The translations under genes and the position numbers were made by a program. Below are positions 56,454-64,000 of a stretch of DNA of 64,000 nucleotides, in pieces. Every line of letters starts with the position of its first letter. Position 1 is the stretch's first letter. The DNA lies in contig NZ_FPBF01000004.1 of assembly GCF_900116615.1 (NCBI RefSeq), forward strand, positions 372,001 through 436,000, read 5' to 3'. The stretch comes from Algoriphagus locisalis. GTDB taxonomy: Bacteria > Bacteroidota > Bacteroidia > Cytophagales > Cyclobacteriaceae. The notes under the pieces were generated by a model that had not been told where the DNA came from, did no database searches, and worked only from the letters and a program-made list of their open reading frames with translations.

Positions 56454-57107
56454 CTACTTAAAAAGTGGGATCAAGCTGTTAAGCTCAAGTCCTTTATAAT
56501 CTTTAATGTAGAAATCACAGTTCGGCAACTCATCTTTAGTATGACTAGAAAGTACACCCACCACTTTCATTCCCGCATTTATACCCGCGCTCGCACCTGA
56601 GAAGGAATCTTCAAACACGAGACATTCCTCTGGTTTAACTCCTAATTTTGCAGCACTTTTCAAATAAACCTCCGGATCAGGCTTATGCTTTGCCACATCT
56701 TCTGCAGCCAGTTGCGATTGCATCTGTGCACTTATTCCTAGAGTACCAATTATTAAATCCAAGTTTGCCCGAGGAGCTGAAGTAGCGACAGCAGTGAGGA
56801 CACCTTCAGATTTTAACTTTGCGAAAAACTCCATAAATCCAGCAATAGGATTTACTTCTGATTTATAAATTTCTCTGAATAGCCCCTCTTTTTCATCTTC
56901 CAGGATTGTCAATTCCTCACCTTCTATTTTTCTACCAAGGAAATGACTCAGAATGTATCCATTATTTTTCCCGTACATATGAGCAGCATATTCTTCTTCG
57001 GTAGGATTTAGGTTTCGCTTCGCAAAAAACTGCTGGAAAGCAATGGAGTGAAAGGGGTTGGTATGGCAAATCACGCCATCCATATCAAAAATGACTGCTT
57101 TTAACAT
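56454..57107 (-). CDS. HAD-superfamily hydrolase, beta-phosphoglucomutase-like
   Basis: A 217-residue HAD phosphatase or phosphomutase. The nucleophile motif is VIFDMDGVI, motif II Ser/Thr is in AVATSAP, motif III Lys is in KHKPDPEVY and motif IV is ECLVFEDSFSG. The cap domain (about residues 15-85) includes FLGRKIEGEELTILED, the stretch duplicated as a relic at 36592-36655. A TAATTTTG box at 57131 may be its -7 element. The substrate is unknown. Confidence 0.9.
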   Translation of the reverse strand: MLKAVIFDMDGVICHTNPFHSIAFQQFFAKRNLNPTEEEYAAHMYGKNNGYILSHFLGRKIEGEELTILEDEKEGLFREIYKSEVNPIAGFMEFFAKLKSEGVLTAVATSAPRANLDLIIGTLGISAQMQSQLAAEDVAKHKPDPEVYLKSAAKLGVKPEECLVFEDSFSGASAGINAGMKVVGVLSSHTKDELPNCDFYIKDYKGLELNSLIPLFK

Positions 57108-57154
57108 GTGTTGGTTGAGTTTTGAAGTTGCAAAATTAAAGATAAGACACTAAA

Positions 57155-57190
57155 AAACCCTCCCAAGTTCCAAATACGAGGGAAGGGTTT
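57155..57190 (-). terminator. Terminator of rocD
   Basis: On the minus strand AAACCCTTCCC and GGGAGGGTTT arms (one wobble) are followed by six T. It stands 28 bp after the rocD stop. Confidence 0.8.
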
Positions 57191-57217
57191 CCTTAATGCT
57201 TTGTTAAACACTTGTCT

Positions 57218-58453
57218 TTATTTTTCAAATCCTGCTATAGTCTTTTCTATAATATCACAGCACTCATGAATCTGCTCTTCAGTCATCACCAATGGTGGAG
57301 CAAAGCGGATAATATTTCCGTGAGTCGGCTTCGCCAAAAGACCATTATCTTTTAATGCAACGCAAATATCCCAAGCAGTGCTGCTTTCTTCCGTATCATT
57401 TATCACAACCGCATTCAGAAGCCCTTTGCCTCTTACTAGCTTCAGCACATTATACTTATCCACCAGCTTTTGCATTCTTAGCCTAAATAACTCCCCAAGC
57501 TTTTCTGCGTTTTCAGCAAGTTTTTCGTCTTTCACTACCTGAAGAGCAGTCATAGCTACTTTTGCACCAAGTGGGTTTCCTCCGAAAGTTGACCCATGCT
57601 GACCTGGCTTGATCACATTCATCACCTCGTCATCTGCCAAAACAAGCGAAACAGGGTAAAACCCACCGGAAACTGCTTTACCTAAAATCAGGATATCCGG
57701 GCGCACATTTTCATGATCAACCGCCAATAATTTCCCAGTTCTTGCTATCCCGGTTTGTATTTCATCAGCGATAAACAAAACCTTCTTTGCCTCACAGGCA
57801 GCTTTTGCTTCTTTGAGATAGTCAGGCCCCGGCACATAGACTCCAGCTTCTCCTTGAATTGGCTCCACCAAAAAAGCTACCACATCTGGATCATCCAGGA
57901 CAGTTTTTAACGCATAGATATCATCAAAAGGGATTTTCACAAACCCAGCGGTATAAGGCCCGAAATTCTTTCGTGCATTTTCATCATTAGAAAAGGAGAT
58001 AATCGTTGTCGTTCTACCATGGAAGTTATTTTCCGCCACTACGATCTTTGCACGGTTTTCATCGACCCCCTTTTTCTCGTAGCCCCATTTCCTCGCAATT
58101 TTGATTGCAGTCTCCACTCCTTCTGCGCCTGTGTTCATAGGAAGCACTTTGTCAAAACCAAAATAGTCTGAGATATATTTTTCAAATGGACCTAACACAT
58201 CGTTGTGGAAAGCCCGTGAAGTCAATGTCAGCGTACTCGCCTGCTCTATCAAAGCATCCTTAATGCGAGGATGACAATGCCCTTGGTTAACCGCAGAATA
58301 GGCAGACAGAAAATCATAATAGCGCTTACCTTCTACATCCCAAAGAAAAACCCCTTCTCCTTTTGCCAAAACAACCGGTAATGGATGATAGTTATGTGCA
58401 CCGTATTTATCTTCTAATTCTATTGCTTGCTTACTGGAAGTGATAGTCTGCAT
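57218..58453 (-). CDS. rocD: Ornithine aminotransferase
   Basis: RocD transfers the delta-amino group of ornithine to 2-oxoglutarate with PLP. The protein begins with the family's [23 protein letters not shown] and has the PLP lysine in [14 protein letters not shown] start at the ATG at 58453, as the 24-codon upstream extension covers the -7 box at 58499-58506. Its length of 411 residues is normal. It is monocistronic and divergent to the DUF5522 gene. Confidence 0.93.
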   Translation of the reverse strand: MQTITSSKQAIELEDKYGAHNYHPLPVVLAKGEGVFLWDVEGKRYYDFLSAYSAVNQGHCHPRIKDALIEQASTLTLTSRAFHNDVLGPFEKYISDYFGFDKVLPMNTGAEGVETAIKIARKWGYEKKGVDENRAKIVVAENNFHGRTTTIISFSNDENARKNFGPYTAGFVKIPFDDIYALKTVLDDPDVVAFLVEPIQGEAGVYVPGPDYLKEAKAACEAKKVLFIADEIQTGIARTGKLLAVDHENVRPDILILGKAVSGGFYPVSLVLADDEVMNVIKPGQHGSTFGGNPLGAKVAMTALQVVKDEKLAENAEKLGELFRLRMQKLVDKYNVLKLVRGKGLLNAVVINDTEESSTAWDICVALKDNGLLAKPTHGNIIRFAPPLVMTEEQIHECCDIIEKTIAGFEK

Positions 58454-58498
58454 GTTTTTCTTAATTTTGTGTACTATATAATAAGGACTAGTCAAGTT

Positions 58499-58506
58499 CA
58501 AATATA
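58499..58506 (-). promoter_or_regulatory. Candidate -7 box (TATATTTG) for rocD
   Basis: Minus-strand TATATTTG fits TAnnTTTG, leaves a leader of about 38 nt and lies downstream of the alternative upstream start at 58525, which argues against that start. Confidence 0.5.
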
Positions 58507-58527
58507 GCAATTGCCACTGCCCCAACC

Positions 58528-58686
58528 ATGAAAGACGCCAAGAAGCCTAGCTCTGGATCAACACTTAGTCCTGAGGACTTTTACTTTAATGAACAGGGAC
58601 TGATGGTTTTCACAAAAGAATATCACCAAAAACGAGGTTATTGTTGCGGAAACGGCTGTAAACATTGTCCCTACACAAAAGCCTGA
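58528..58686 (+). CDS. DUF5522-family Cys-rich mini-protein
   Basis: A 52-residue protein with [19 protein letters not shown] and the signature [14 protein letters not shown]. The four cysteines (CC-x3-C-x2-C) suggest a metal site, probably zinc. The family is widespread as small ORFs and its function is unknown. It is divergent from rocD, about 100 bp ahead of rpmB. Confidence 0.9.
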   Translation: MKDAKKPSSGSTLSPEDFYFNEQGLMVFTKEYHQKRGYCCGNGCKHCPYTKA

Positions 58687-58788
58687 GAGAAAAGGAAATA
58701 TTTTTGAAACGCATTGTTGCATATCCCCAAAAAGTTCCGATATTTGCAGACTCATTACAGAAACGGATACAATTTACTATACATTACC

Positions 58789-59031
58789 ATGGCAAAAGTT
58801 TGTGACATAACCGGAAAAAGACCTCGAGTAGGTAACAACGTCTCCCATGCAAACAACAAGACTAAGCGTAGATTCTACCCAAATCTTCACAAGAAGACGT
58901 TCTACGTTCCAGAAGAAGATGCATGGATCACTTTGAAAGTTTGTACTAAGGCATTGAAGACTATCAATAAGAAAGGTATCACTGCAGTTTTGAAAGAAGC
59001 TCAGGATAACGGGATGATTGTAATCAGATAA
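58789..59031 (+). CDS. rpmB: 50S ribosomal protein L28
   Basis: The 80-residue protein starts at the ATG at 58789 (MAKVCDITGKRPRVGNNVSH), the family start. The open frame runs 25 codons further upstream with no match. It opens the Bacteroidota cluster rpmB, rpmG, DUF4295, ftsY. Confidence 0.97.
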   Translation: MAKVCDITGKRPRVGNNVSHANNKTKRRFYPNLHKKTFYVPEEDAWITLKVCTKALKTINKKGITAVLKEAQDNGMIVIR

Positions 59032-59062
59032 TCAAGGTCACGACCCTTAAATCAATTTAAAG

Positions 59063-59245
59063 ATGGCTAAGAAAGGCAATAGAGTACAAGTGATTATGGA
59101 ATGCACGGAGCACAAAGCTTCTGGATTGCCAGGTACTTCAAGATACATCACTACCAAGAATAGAAAAAACACGACTGAAAGATTGGAATTGAAAAAATTC
59201 AACCCAATCATGAAGAAAGTAACTGTTCATAAAGAAATTAAGTAA
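59063..59245 (+). CDS. rpmG: 50S ribosomal protein L33
   Basis: A 60-residue L33 ([18 protein letters not shown]) with only one cysteine, so the zinc-independent (C-minus) form, matching the zinc-free L31 type B in this window. It is 31 bp after rpmB. Confidence 0.97.
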   Translation: MAKKGNRVQVIMECTEHKASGLPGTSRYITTKNRKNTTERLELKKFNPIMKKVTVHKEIK

Positions 59246-59283
59246 TTTAGCTCGGAAGCAATTCCGTTTAAAACGACAAGACC

Positions 59284-59436
59284 ATGGCTAAGAAAGTAGT
59301 AGCAACCCTTAAAAAAGAAGGTGGCGTGTCTTACGCCAAAGTGATTAAAGCGGTAAGATCTGAGAAGACTGGCGCTTACACCTTCAGAGAAGAAATGGTT
59401 CCTTCCCCTTTGGTACAGGAATCTTTGAAAAAATAA
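59284..59436 (+). CDS. DUF4295-family small protein, ribosome-cluster member
   Basis: A 50-residue lysine-rich protein starting MAKKVVATLKKEGGVSYAKV and ending VPSPLVQESLKK. It is typical of the position between rpmG and ftsY in Bacteroidota. Size, charge and location suggest that it is ribosome-associated; this is an inference from linkage. Confidence 0.88.
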   Translation: MAKKVVATLKKEGGVSYAKVIKAVRSEKTGAYTFREEMVPSPLVQESLKK

Positions 59437-59526
59437 GTTGCACTTTGCAGCAAAAGAAAAGCAGTCCCTCTGTCCATCGGTCAGCAGGGACTTTTTCGTT
59501 AAATTCCACTTTTAAATCGCACACGC

Positions 59527-60486
59527 ATGGGAATCTTTGGTTTCTTTTCAAAAGATAAAAAGGAAAGCCTCGATCAAGGCCTTCAGAAGTCAAGCGAAAA
59601 TATTTTTTCAAAACTCAGCAAAGCTGTAGTAGGCAAGTCCAAAGTGGACGATGAGGTTTTGGATGAGCTGGAAGAAATTCTCATTACCTCAGATGTAGGA
59701 GTTGATACCACTATCAAAGTAATCCGCAGAATAGAAGAGCGCGTAGCTAGAGACAAATATGTCAACACTGCCGAGCTGGATGTGATTCTAAAAGAAGAGA
59801 TAGAGAATCTACTCAAAGAAAACAACACCCAAGATCTGCTGGATTTTGATTTACCGGAAGGTAAAAAGCCATATGTGATCATGGTGGTAGGAGTAAATGG
59901 TGTAGGGAAAACCACCACCATAGGCAAACTTGCCAATCTGTTCAAAACCGCCGGAAAATCTGTAGTCCTAGGTGCTGCGGATACCTTTAGAGCTGCAGCT
60001 GTGGATCAATTAATTCTATGGGGAGATCGGGTCGGAGTGCCTGTGATTTCACATGGCATGAATACAGACCCAGCATCTGTCGCATTTGATGCAGTAAAGC
60101 AAGGAGTGGACACCAATGCCGATGTAGTCATCATCGATACGGCTGGCCGACTTCATACGAAGGTCAATCTGATGAATGAATTAGGAAAAATCAAGCGTGT
60201 AATGCAGAAATTCATACCCGATGCACCACATGAGATTCTCCTAGTTTTAGATGGATCTACTGGTCAGAATGCATTTATTCAGGCAAAGGAATTCACGAAA
60301 GTCACGGAAATAACTTCTCTTGCTATCACCAAACTTGATGGGACAGCCAAAGGCGGTGTCGTAATTGGAATCTCAGATCAATTCAAAATTCCTGTCAAAT
60401 ACATAGGCGTAGGCGAGAAAATGACTGACTTACAGATTTTCAATCGAAAAGAATTTGTCGATTCCCTTTTTACGAAGAAGAAATAA
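59527..60486 (+). CDS. ftsY: Signal recognition particle receptor FtsY
   Basis: FtsY is the SRP receptor GTPase that delivers ribosomes to the membrane. The NG domain holds G1 GVNGVGKTTT, the DTFRAAAVDQL signature, G3 DTAGR and G4 TKLDGTAKGG. The 319 residues indicate a short N-terminal A domain, as in most Bacteroidota. It closes the rpmB cluster and is followed by a terminator. Confidence 0.97.
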   Translation: MGIFGFFSKDKKESLDQGLQKSSENIFSKLSKAVVGKSKVDDEVLDELEEILITSDVGVDTTIKVIRRIEERVARDKYVNTAELDVILKEEIENLLKENNTQDLLDFDLPEGKKPYVIMVVGVNGVGKTTTIGKLANLFKTAGKSVVLGAADTFRAAAVDQLILWGDRVGVPVISHGMNTDPASVAFDAVKQGVDTNADVVIIDTAGRLHTKVNLMNELGKIKRVMQKFIPDAPHEILLVLDGSTGQNAFIQAKEFTKVTEITSLAITKLDGTAKGGVVIGISDQFKIPVKYIGVGEKMTDLQIFNRKEFVDSLFTKKK

Positions 60487-60503
60487 CACCTAACTATTAA
60501 AGC

Positions 60504-60535
60504 AATGCCCCGACACTTTCGGGGCATTTTTTTTT
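60504..60535 (+). terminator. Rho-independent terminator of ftsY
   Basis: Arms AATGCCCCGA and TCGGGGCATT around CACTT, followed by a run of eight or more T. Confidence 0.93.
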
Positions 60536-60573
60536 GGAAAAAGTTTGAACCTTAGAAAAAGTTTGGCGTAATT

Positions 60574-60602
60574 CAATATGATATCATTTTAACATCATAT
60601 TG
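60574..60602. promoter_or_regulatory. Palindromic candidate operator before the SPFH operon
   Basis: CAATATGAT (60574-60582) and ATCATATTG (60594-60602) form a perfect 9-bp inverted repeat with an 11-nt centre, ending 2 bp before the SPFH ATG. The same operon encodes a ribbon-helix-helix DNA-binding protein, which is a reasonable binder. A TTTG at 60562 is close by. Confidence 0.5.
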
Positions 60603-60604
60603 AC

Positions 60605-61450
60605 ATGGAAAAAATAACCAAACCCAGCTCTGGATACATCATGGTTTTCTTAGTACTGATAGGAATCTTTGTATCGGTAGTTTTCTTCGCTTACGGATCT
60701 CCGATTGGAGGTGTCACCCTTTTTCTTTCTATTCTGTGTATTCCCGGATTCTTTATTGTCGAACCTAACAAAGCCGCCGTTCTTCTACTTTTCGGAAACT
60801 ATGAAGGTACAGTTAAAGCCAATGGTTTTTATTGGGTGATTCCATTCATGACCAAAAAGAAGATCTCCCTACGTGTGAGAAACTTTGAAAACAAACCCGT
60901 CAAAGTAAATGACAAGATCGGCAATCCTGTCCTTATAGGTACGATCGTAGTTTGGCAAGTGGAAGACAGTTTCAAAGCTACCTTCGACGTAGATGACTAT
61001 GAAAACTTTGTCCATCTGCAGTCTGATGCAGCAATCCGAAAAATGGCAGGGCTATATCCATACGATAATTTTGAAGCCGAGGAAGCCGAAATCACGTTAA
61101 GATCAGGCGTGGAAGATGTCAATCATTCCCTAGAACAAGAAATCTCTGAGCGACTTCATCATGCCGGGATTAAGGTAATTGAAGCAAGAATTTCACATTT
61201 GGCTTACTCTTCTGAAATAGCATCTGCTATGCTCCAAAGACAACAGGCTACTGCAATCGTAGCTGCGCGGCAGAAGATCGTAGAAGGAGCCGTCGGCATG
61301 GTGGAGATGGCTTTGGCAGATTTGAAATTAAAAGACATCATTGAATTTGATGATGAGAAAAAGGCGGTAATGGTATCCAACCTTATGGTAGTACTATGTT
61401 CAGATAAAAGTGCAAGCCCCGTCCTCAATGTAGGCACCTTAAATCAATAG
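60605..61450 (+). CDS. SPFH / band-7 domain membrane protein
   Basis: The 281-residue protein has two N-terminal hydrophobic segments (about 13-50), then an SPFH domain marked by VEPNKAAVLLLFGNYEGT and the coiled-coil region of SEIASAMLQRQQATAIVAAR. Related stomatin/flotillin-type proteins organise membrane domains or proteases. It starts an operon with a small membrane protein and a ribbon-helix-helix protein, separated by 2-3 bp. Confidence 0.9.
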   Translation: MEKITKPSSGYIMVFLVLIGIFVSVVFFAYGSPIGGVTLFLSILCIPGFFIVEPNKAAVLLLFGNYEGTVKANGFYWVIPFMTKKKISLRVRNFENKPVKVNDKIGNPVLIGTIVVWQVEDSFKATFDVDDYENFVHLQSDAAIRKMAGLYPYDNFEAEEAEITLRSGVEDVNHSLEQEISERLHHAGIKVIEARISHLAYSSEIASAMLQRQQATAIVAARQKIVEGAVGMVEMALADLKLKDIIEFDDEKKAVMVSNLMVVLCSDKSASPVLNVGTLNQ

Positions 61451-61452
61451 CC

Positions 61453-61941
61453 ATGGCAAACCGGATTTTCAAGGAAAGTCAATCCTACGCTGGCACTTGG
61501 GTAATGTACTTCATACTACTGGTGGAAGCACCTACCCTCATTTTGCTTATTGTATTGTATTTCACCAGCGAAGACAAGCAGGAGATGGCTATCGCTCTTG
61601 GGGTAGTTTCCTGCACTATGGCGCTAGCGTTGATCCTGCTTTTCAATATCAAATTGGAGACGCGCATTGATGATCAAGGCATATCGATCCGCTACCTACC
61701 ATTCATTAGAAAATGGAAGAACTATCCCAAAACCCAAATTAAATCCTGGGAAGTTTCCTATTATCAGCCTGTTTTAGATTATGGTGGGTGGGGGATCAAA
61801 GGCAATAAAACCACTCGCTCATATTCTGTATTGGGAAGCGAGGGACTGCTTTTGGATGTGGGAGAAAAGAAAAAAATCAGAATTGGAACCATGAAAGCTA
61901 AGGAATTGCAGGCTTTTATGGAAAGTTGGATGGAGGATTAA
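61453..61941 (+). CDS. Small membrane protein, SPFH-operon partner
   Basis: A 162-residue protein with two membrane helices (about 17-37 and 45-66), followed by a beta-rich domain (GISIRYLPFIRKWKNYPKTQ). Its layout looks like a PH-like domain tethered to the membrane. It is 2 bp after the SPFH gene. No function is known to me. Confidence 0.72.
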   Translation: MANRIFKESQSYAGTWVMYFILLVEAPTLILLIVLYFTSEDKQEMAIALGVVSCTMALALILLFNIKLETRIDDQGISIRYLPFIRKWKNYPKTQIKSWEVSYYQPVLDYGGWGIKGNKTTRSYSVLGSEGLLLDVGEKKKIRIGTMKAKELQAFMESWMED

Positions 61942-61944
61942 GTT

Positions 61945-62124
61945 ATGGCTAAAAAGAAAGCATTTGCACTACGACTGGATGAGAATATGATGAAAGCGCT
62001 CGAAAAATGGGCTGCAGATGAATTCCGTAGTACCAATGGCCAACTGGAGTGGATCATCCGGGAATCTCTCAAAAAATCAGGAAGATTACCCAAAGGAGAT
62101 CCTGATCAGAAAGATCCAGAATAA
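61945..62124 (+). CDS. Arc-like ribbon-helix-helix DNA-binding protein
   Basis: A 59-residue protein (MAKKKAFALRLDENMMKALE...) with an N-terminal beta strand KKKAFALRLD and two helices ending NGQLEWIIRESLKKSG, as in Arc/MetJ-type regulators. It overlaps nothing and starts 3 bp after the membrane protein. It may autoregulate the SPFH operon through the palindrome at 60574-60602. Confidence 0.82.
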   Translation: MAKKKAFALRLDENMMKALEKWAADEFRSTNGQLEWIIRESLKKSGRLPKGDPDQKDPE

Positions 62125-62184
62125 TGAAAAAGTTAGACGTAGATGTATTTTTTTGTACCTTAATGAAATAAACCACTAAAAATT

Positions 62185-62532
62185 ATGAAGAAACTTATTT
62201 ACTCCTTTTTACTCGTTGGCGGACTGATCTATATGTCTCCCGATCACGTAATGGCTCAGGAAGTGAGCACTAGCACTGTTGATGCCAAAACTCAGGCAAA
62301 AGTAGAGAAGTCGAAAGAAAAACTAGTGAAGTTGAACGAAGACCGCCAGAAAGCAATCGAAAAACTGGAAAAGACAAGAGCCGACTTTGACAAAAAGAAT
62401 GCAGCTGGCAAACTTTCACCAAACGATGTGGCTAAGATCACAAAGAAAATGGGGAAGCAATCCAAATCCATTGAGAAGATCGAAAAGAAAATAGCTAAGG
62501 AAGAAGAATTTATCAAAGAAAACACCTTCTAA
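62185..62532 (+). CDS. Small secreted Lys/Glu-rich coiled-coil protein
   Basis: A 115-residue precursor with a signal peptide (IYSFLLVGGLIYMSPDHVMA) followed by a lysine-rich, heptad-like helix (KVEKSKEKLVKLNEDRQ...). I recognise no family. It begins about 60 bp after the ribbon-helix-helix gene and converges with the TolC-like gene, 4 bp away, with no clear terminator between them. Confidence 0.65.
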   Translation: MKKLIYSFLLVGGLIYMSPDHVMAQEVSTSTVDAKTQAKVEKSKEKLVKLNEDRQKAIEKLEKTRADFDKKNAAGKLSPNDVAKITKKMGKQSKSIEKIEKKIAKEEEFIKENTF

Positions 62533-62536
62533 TAGC

Positions 62537-64000
62537 CTACTCCATCTCTGGTATATAGAGTAATTCATCATTTTCAAAATCATACAAAGTAAGTGATCTC
62601 AACTCATAATAAGCCATCCAAAATTCGCGTAATGAAGTATAAAAGGCTCTTTTATTAGAGTCTTTTTCATTTTGCGCAATATTGAGATTTGTTATGGTAA
62701 CATTGCCTGTCTGATATCTTTTGAGCGCAATATCGTACCGACGCTGAGCCACATCATCAGACACCCGGGTCACCTTCAAACGCTCTTTGATCATCATGAA
62801 ATTCTTTACCTGAGTGAAAATTTCCTGTTCAAAATTAATCAGTTCCTGTGCCACCGTATTTTCAACCAACTCTTGGTTTGCCATAGCCATAGACATACGG
62901 GCTTTATTTCTACCCCAATCTAAAATCGGAACCGAAAGCCCAAGACTGACTAAAGCCTGAGTATTTGGATTCTGATATATGTCTGGAAAATTAAAAGCCG
63001 CGTTATTGTAGCCATACCTAGCGTTTAAAAGAACTTGAAAACGCTGCCCACGTGCTTGGGCTACCTGAGACTCTGCCTCCGTTTTCTGCCGTTCATAACC
63101 GATCGCTTCAGCTCTATTTTGAAATGCAAGGTCTATGGCCTGCTCCACATTCACTTCGAATTCGGGAATATCTACCGGGGAAACTAGATTCAAGTTTGAG
63201 GACTGATTCAATCCTATAAATGAGTTCATAGCAAAAGCAGCACTCTCCAAATCCACTTCCGCCTGTGCTGCTGCCTGCTGTGCATTGAGAACCTGGAGTT
63301 CCACCTGCAGGAGATCATCCTCAGGGGTCACTCCCAATTCATTTCTTCTTTTTTCTATCGCAAAAATATCCTCAGTATTTCTCAGGTTTGTCGCTGCGAT
63401 CTCCGAGTTGACCTGGGCAATAAGATAATCGAAGTACAACTGAGTGACGTATATAGAAACTTCCTCCATTTCCTTTACATATTCCCGCTTACTTTCTTCA
63501 TATAACAAAGGCTCAATCTTCTTATCCCATTTGTAAGGATTGAATGCAAATATCGGCTGATTCAAAGCTACACTTATAGGCACACCTGAATATCTAGTCT
63601 GAGGTTGTCCTGGATTTGACAGGAAATTATCAAATCTATTGGTAGAAGTATTCACAGACACGGTTCCTCCTGTAGCTCCAATCACCTGTTCCAAACCCAA
63701 TCCCAAGTCCATCAAGTTTTGCTTTACTTCAATGAATTCGATCGAGCCATCTGGCTGAGTAATATTATTGAATTCTTGATAATATTGAGGGATAGTACCA
63801 GTCAGCCTTAGCTGCGGATTATAATTTGACCTGAACAATCTATACTGCCAATAACGGTTTTCCCGTCTTGTTTTTGCTCGTAGGGCTACCGGCGAACCAT
63901 CCTTCGCCTGCTGAACCAACTCTTTTAATGTAAACGTCTTGGTCTCCTGCGCAATAGCAAAATCGAGTGATGTAAGTACCACTATCAGAATAATAGCTGG
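62537..64000 (-). CDS. TolC-family outer-membrane efflux protein (5' end beyond the window)
   Basis: The frame stays open to the window edge. The hydrophobic stretch AIILIVVLTSLDFAIAQ just inside the edge is the end of the signal peptide, so the true start lies beyond base 64000. The mature protein has two TolC repeats with long helices (VLNAQQAAAQAEVDLESA; ALKRYQTGNVTITNLNIAQN) and beta strands such as LVSLGLSVPILDWGRNKARM. It would be the outer channel of a tripartite exporter, whose other genes would be upstream, outside the window. Confidence 0.92.
   Translation of the reverse strand, partial: PAIILIVVLTSLDFAIAQETKTFTLKELVQQAKDGSPVALRAKTRRENRYWQYRLFRSNYNPQLRLTGTIPQYYQEFNNITQPDGSIEFIEVKQNLMDLGLGLEQVIGATGGTVSVNTSTNRFDNFLSNPGQPQTRYSGVPISVALNQPIFAFNPYKWDKKIEPLLYEESKREYVKEMEEVSIYVTQLYFDYLIAQVNSEIAATNLRNTEDIFAIEKRRNELGVTPEDDLLQVELQVLNAQQAAAQAEVDLESAAFAMNSFIGLNQSSNLNLVSPVDIPEFEVNVEQAIDLAFQNRAEAIGYERQKTEAESQVAQARGQRFQVLLNARYGYNNAAFNFPDIYQNPNTQALVSLGLSVPILDWGRNKARMSMAMANQELVENTVAQELINFEQEIFTQVKNFMMIKERLKVTRVSDDVAQRRYDIALKRYQTGNVTITNLNIAQNEKDSNKRAFYTSLREFWMAYYELRSLTLYDFENDELLYIPEME

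Noticed and set aside
1..64000. tRNA, rRNA or CRISPR arrays
   Set aside because: No cloverleaf, rRNA or regularly spaced direct repeats were recognised when reading both strands by eye.

Overview
The window looks like chromosome from a Bacteroidota bacterium, most likely the Cytophagales/Algoriphagus-like branch. Supporting signs are a Bacteroidota-type gene set (DUF4293, DUF4295 and DUF5522 families, the alternative GlmU-like nucleotidyltransferase, MosC/RimK genes, BBP2 and porin O/P barrels), few Shine-Dalgarno sites, and promoters of the TTTG / TAnnTTTG type. No rRNA, tRNA or CRISPR array was recognised. The genus is inferred, not proven.

Left arm (1-6.8 kb): a tight minus-strand operon reads GlmU-like nucleotidyltransferase, holB, RimB-like protease, rimK, hemC, cyclophilin, RmlD-like reductase, and follows a separate rpmE2. 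7-13 kb on the plus strand holds a Wzi/RemB-like barrel, an ABC exporter, a small membrane protein and a sulfatase. 13-16 kb has yifB, then a Y1 (IS200-like) transposase bracketed by two direct copies of a ~262-bp element that is itself nested palindromes. 16-27 kb is mixed housekeeping: a metallo-hydrolase, a Cys/Met PLP enzyme, an ECF sigma factor with its own membrane partner, truA, a second ABC exporter, hemE and a MOSC protein.

27.5-36.5 kb: dnaK with a sigma-54-like promoter, a GroES-like protein, a small KGPKAKN-repeat secreted protein, amt with a BBP2 porin, hemB and a porin O/P.

36.6-57 kb is the accessory-looking part. A SelU/MnmH-like protein that lacks the rhodanese catalytic cysteine is followed by an 18.3-kb minus-strand operon of four very large proteins (2209, 1071, 2168 and 642 residues) separated by only 2-5 bp, with no signal peptides, membrane segments or recognisable catalytic motifs. 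It is the best candidate for an undescribed system. A ~60-bp decayed fragment of a HAD phosphatase gene lies at 36592-36655 and matches the middle of the intact HAD gene at 56454-57107, so the SelU-like gene and the giant operon are bracketed by direct repeats of HAD coding sequence.

Right arm (57-64 kb): ornithine aminotransferase, a DUF5522 mini-protein, the rpmB-rpmG-DUF4295-ftsY cluster, an SPFH/membrane-protein/ribbon-helix-helix operon with a palindromic candidate operator before its first gene, a small Lys-rich secreted protein, and a TolC-family gene that runs off the window end. Heme synthesis genes hemC, hemB and hemE occur at three separate loci.
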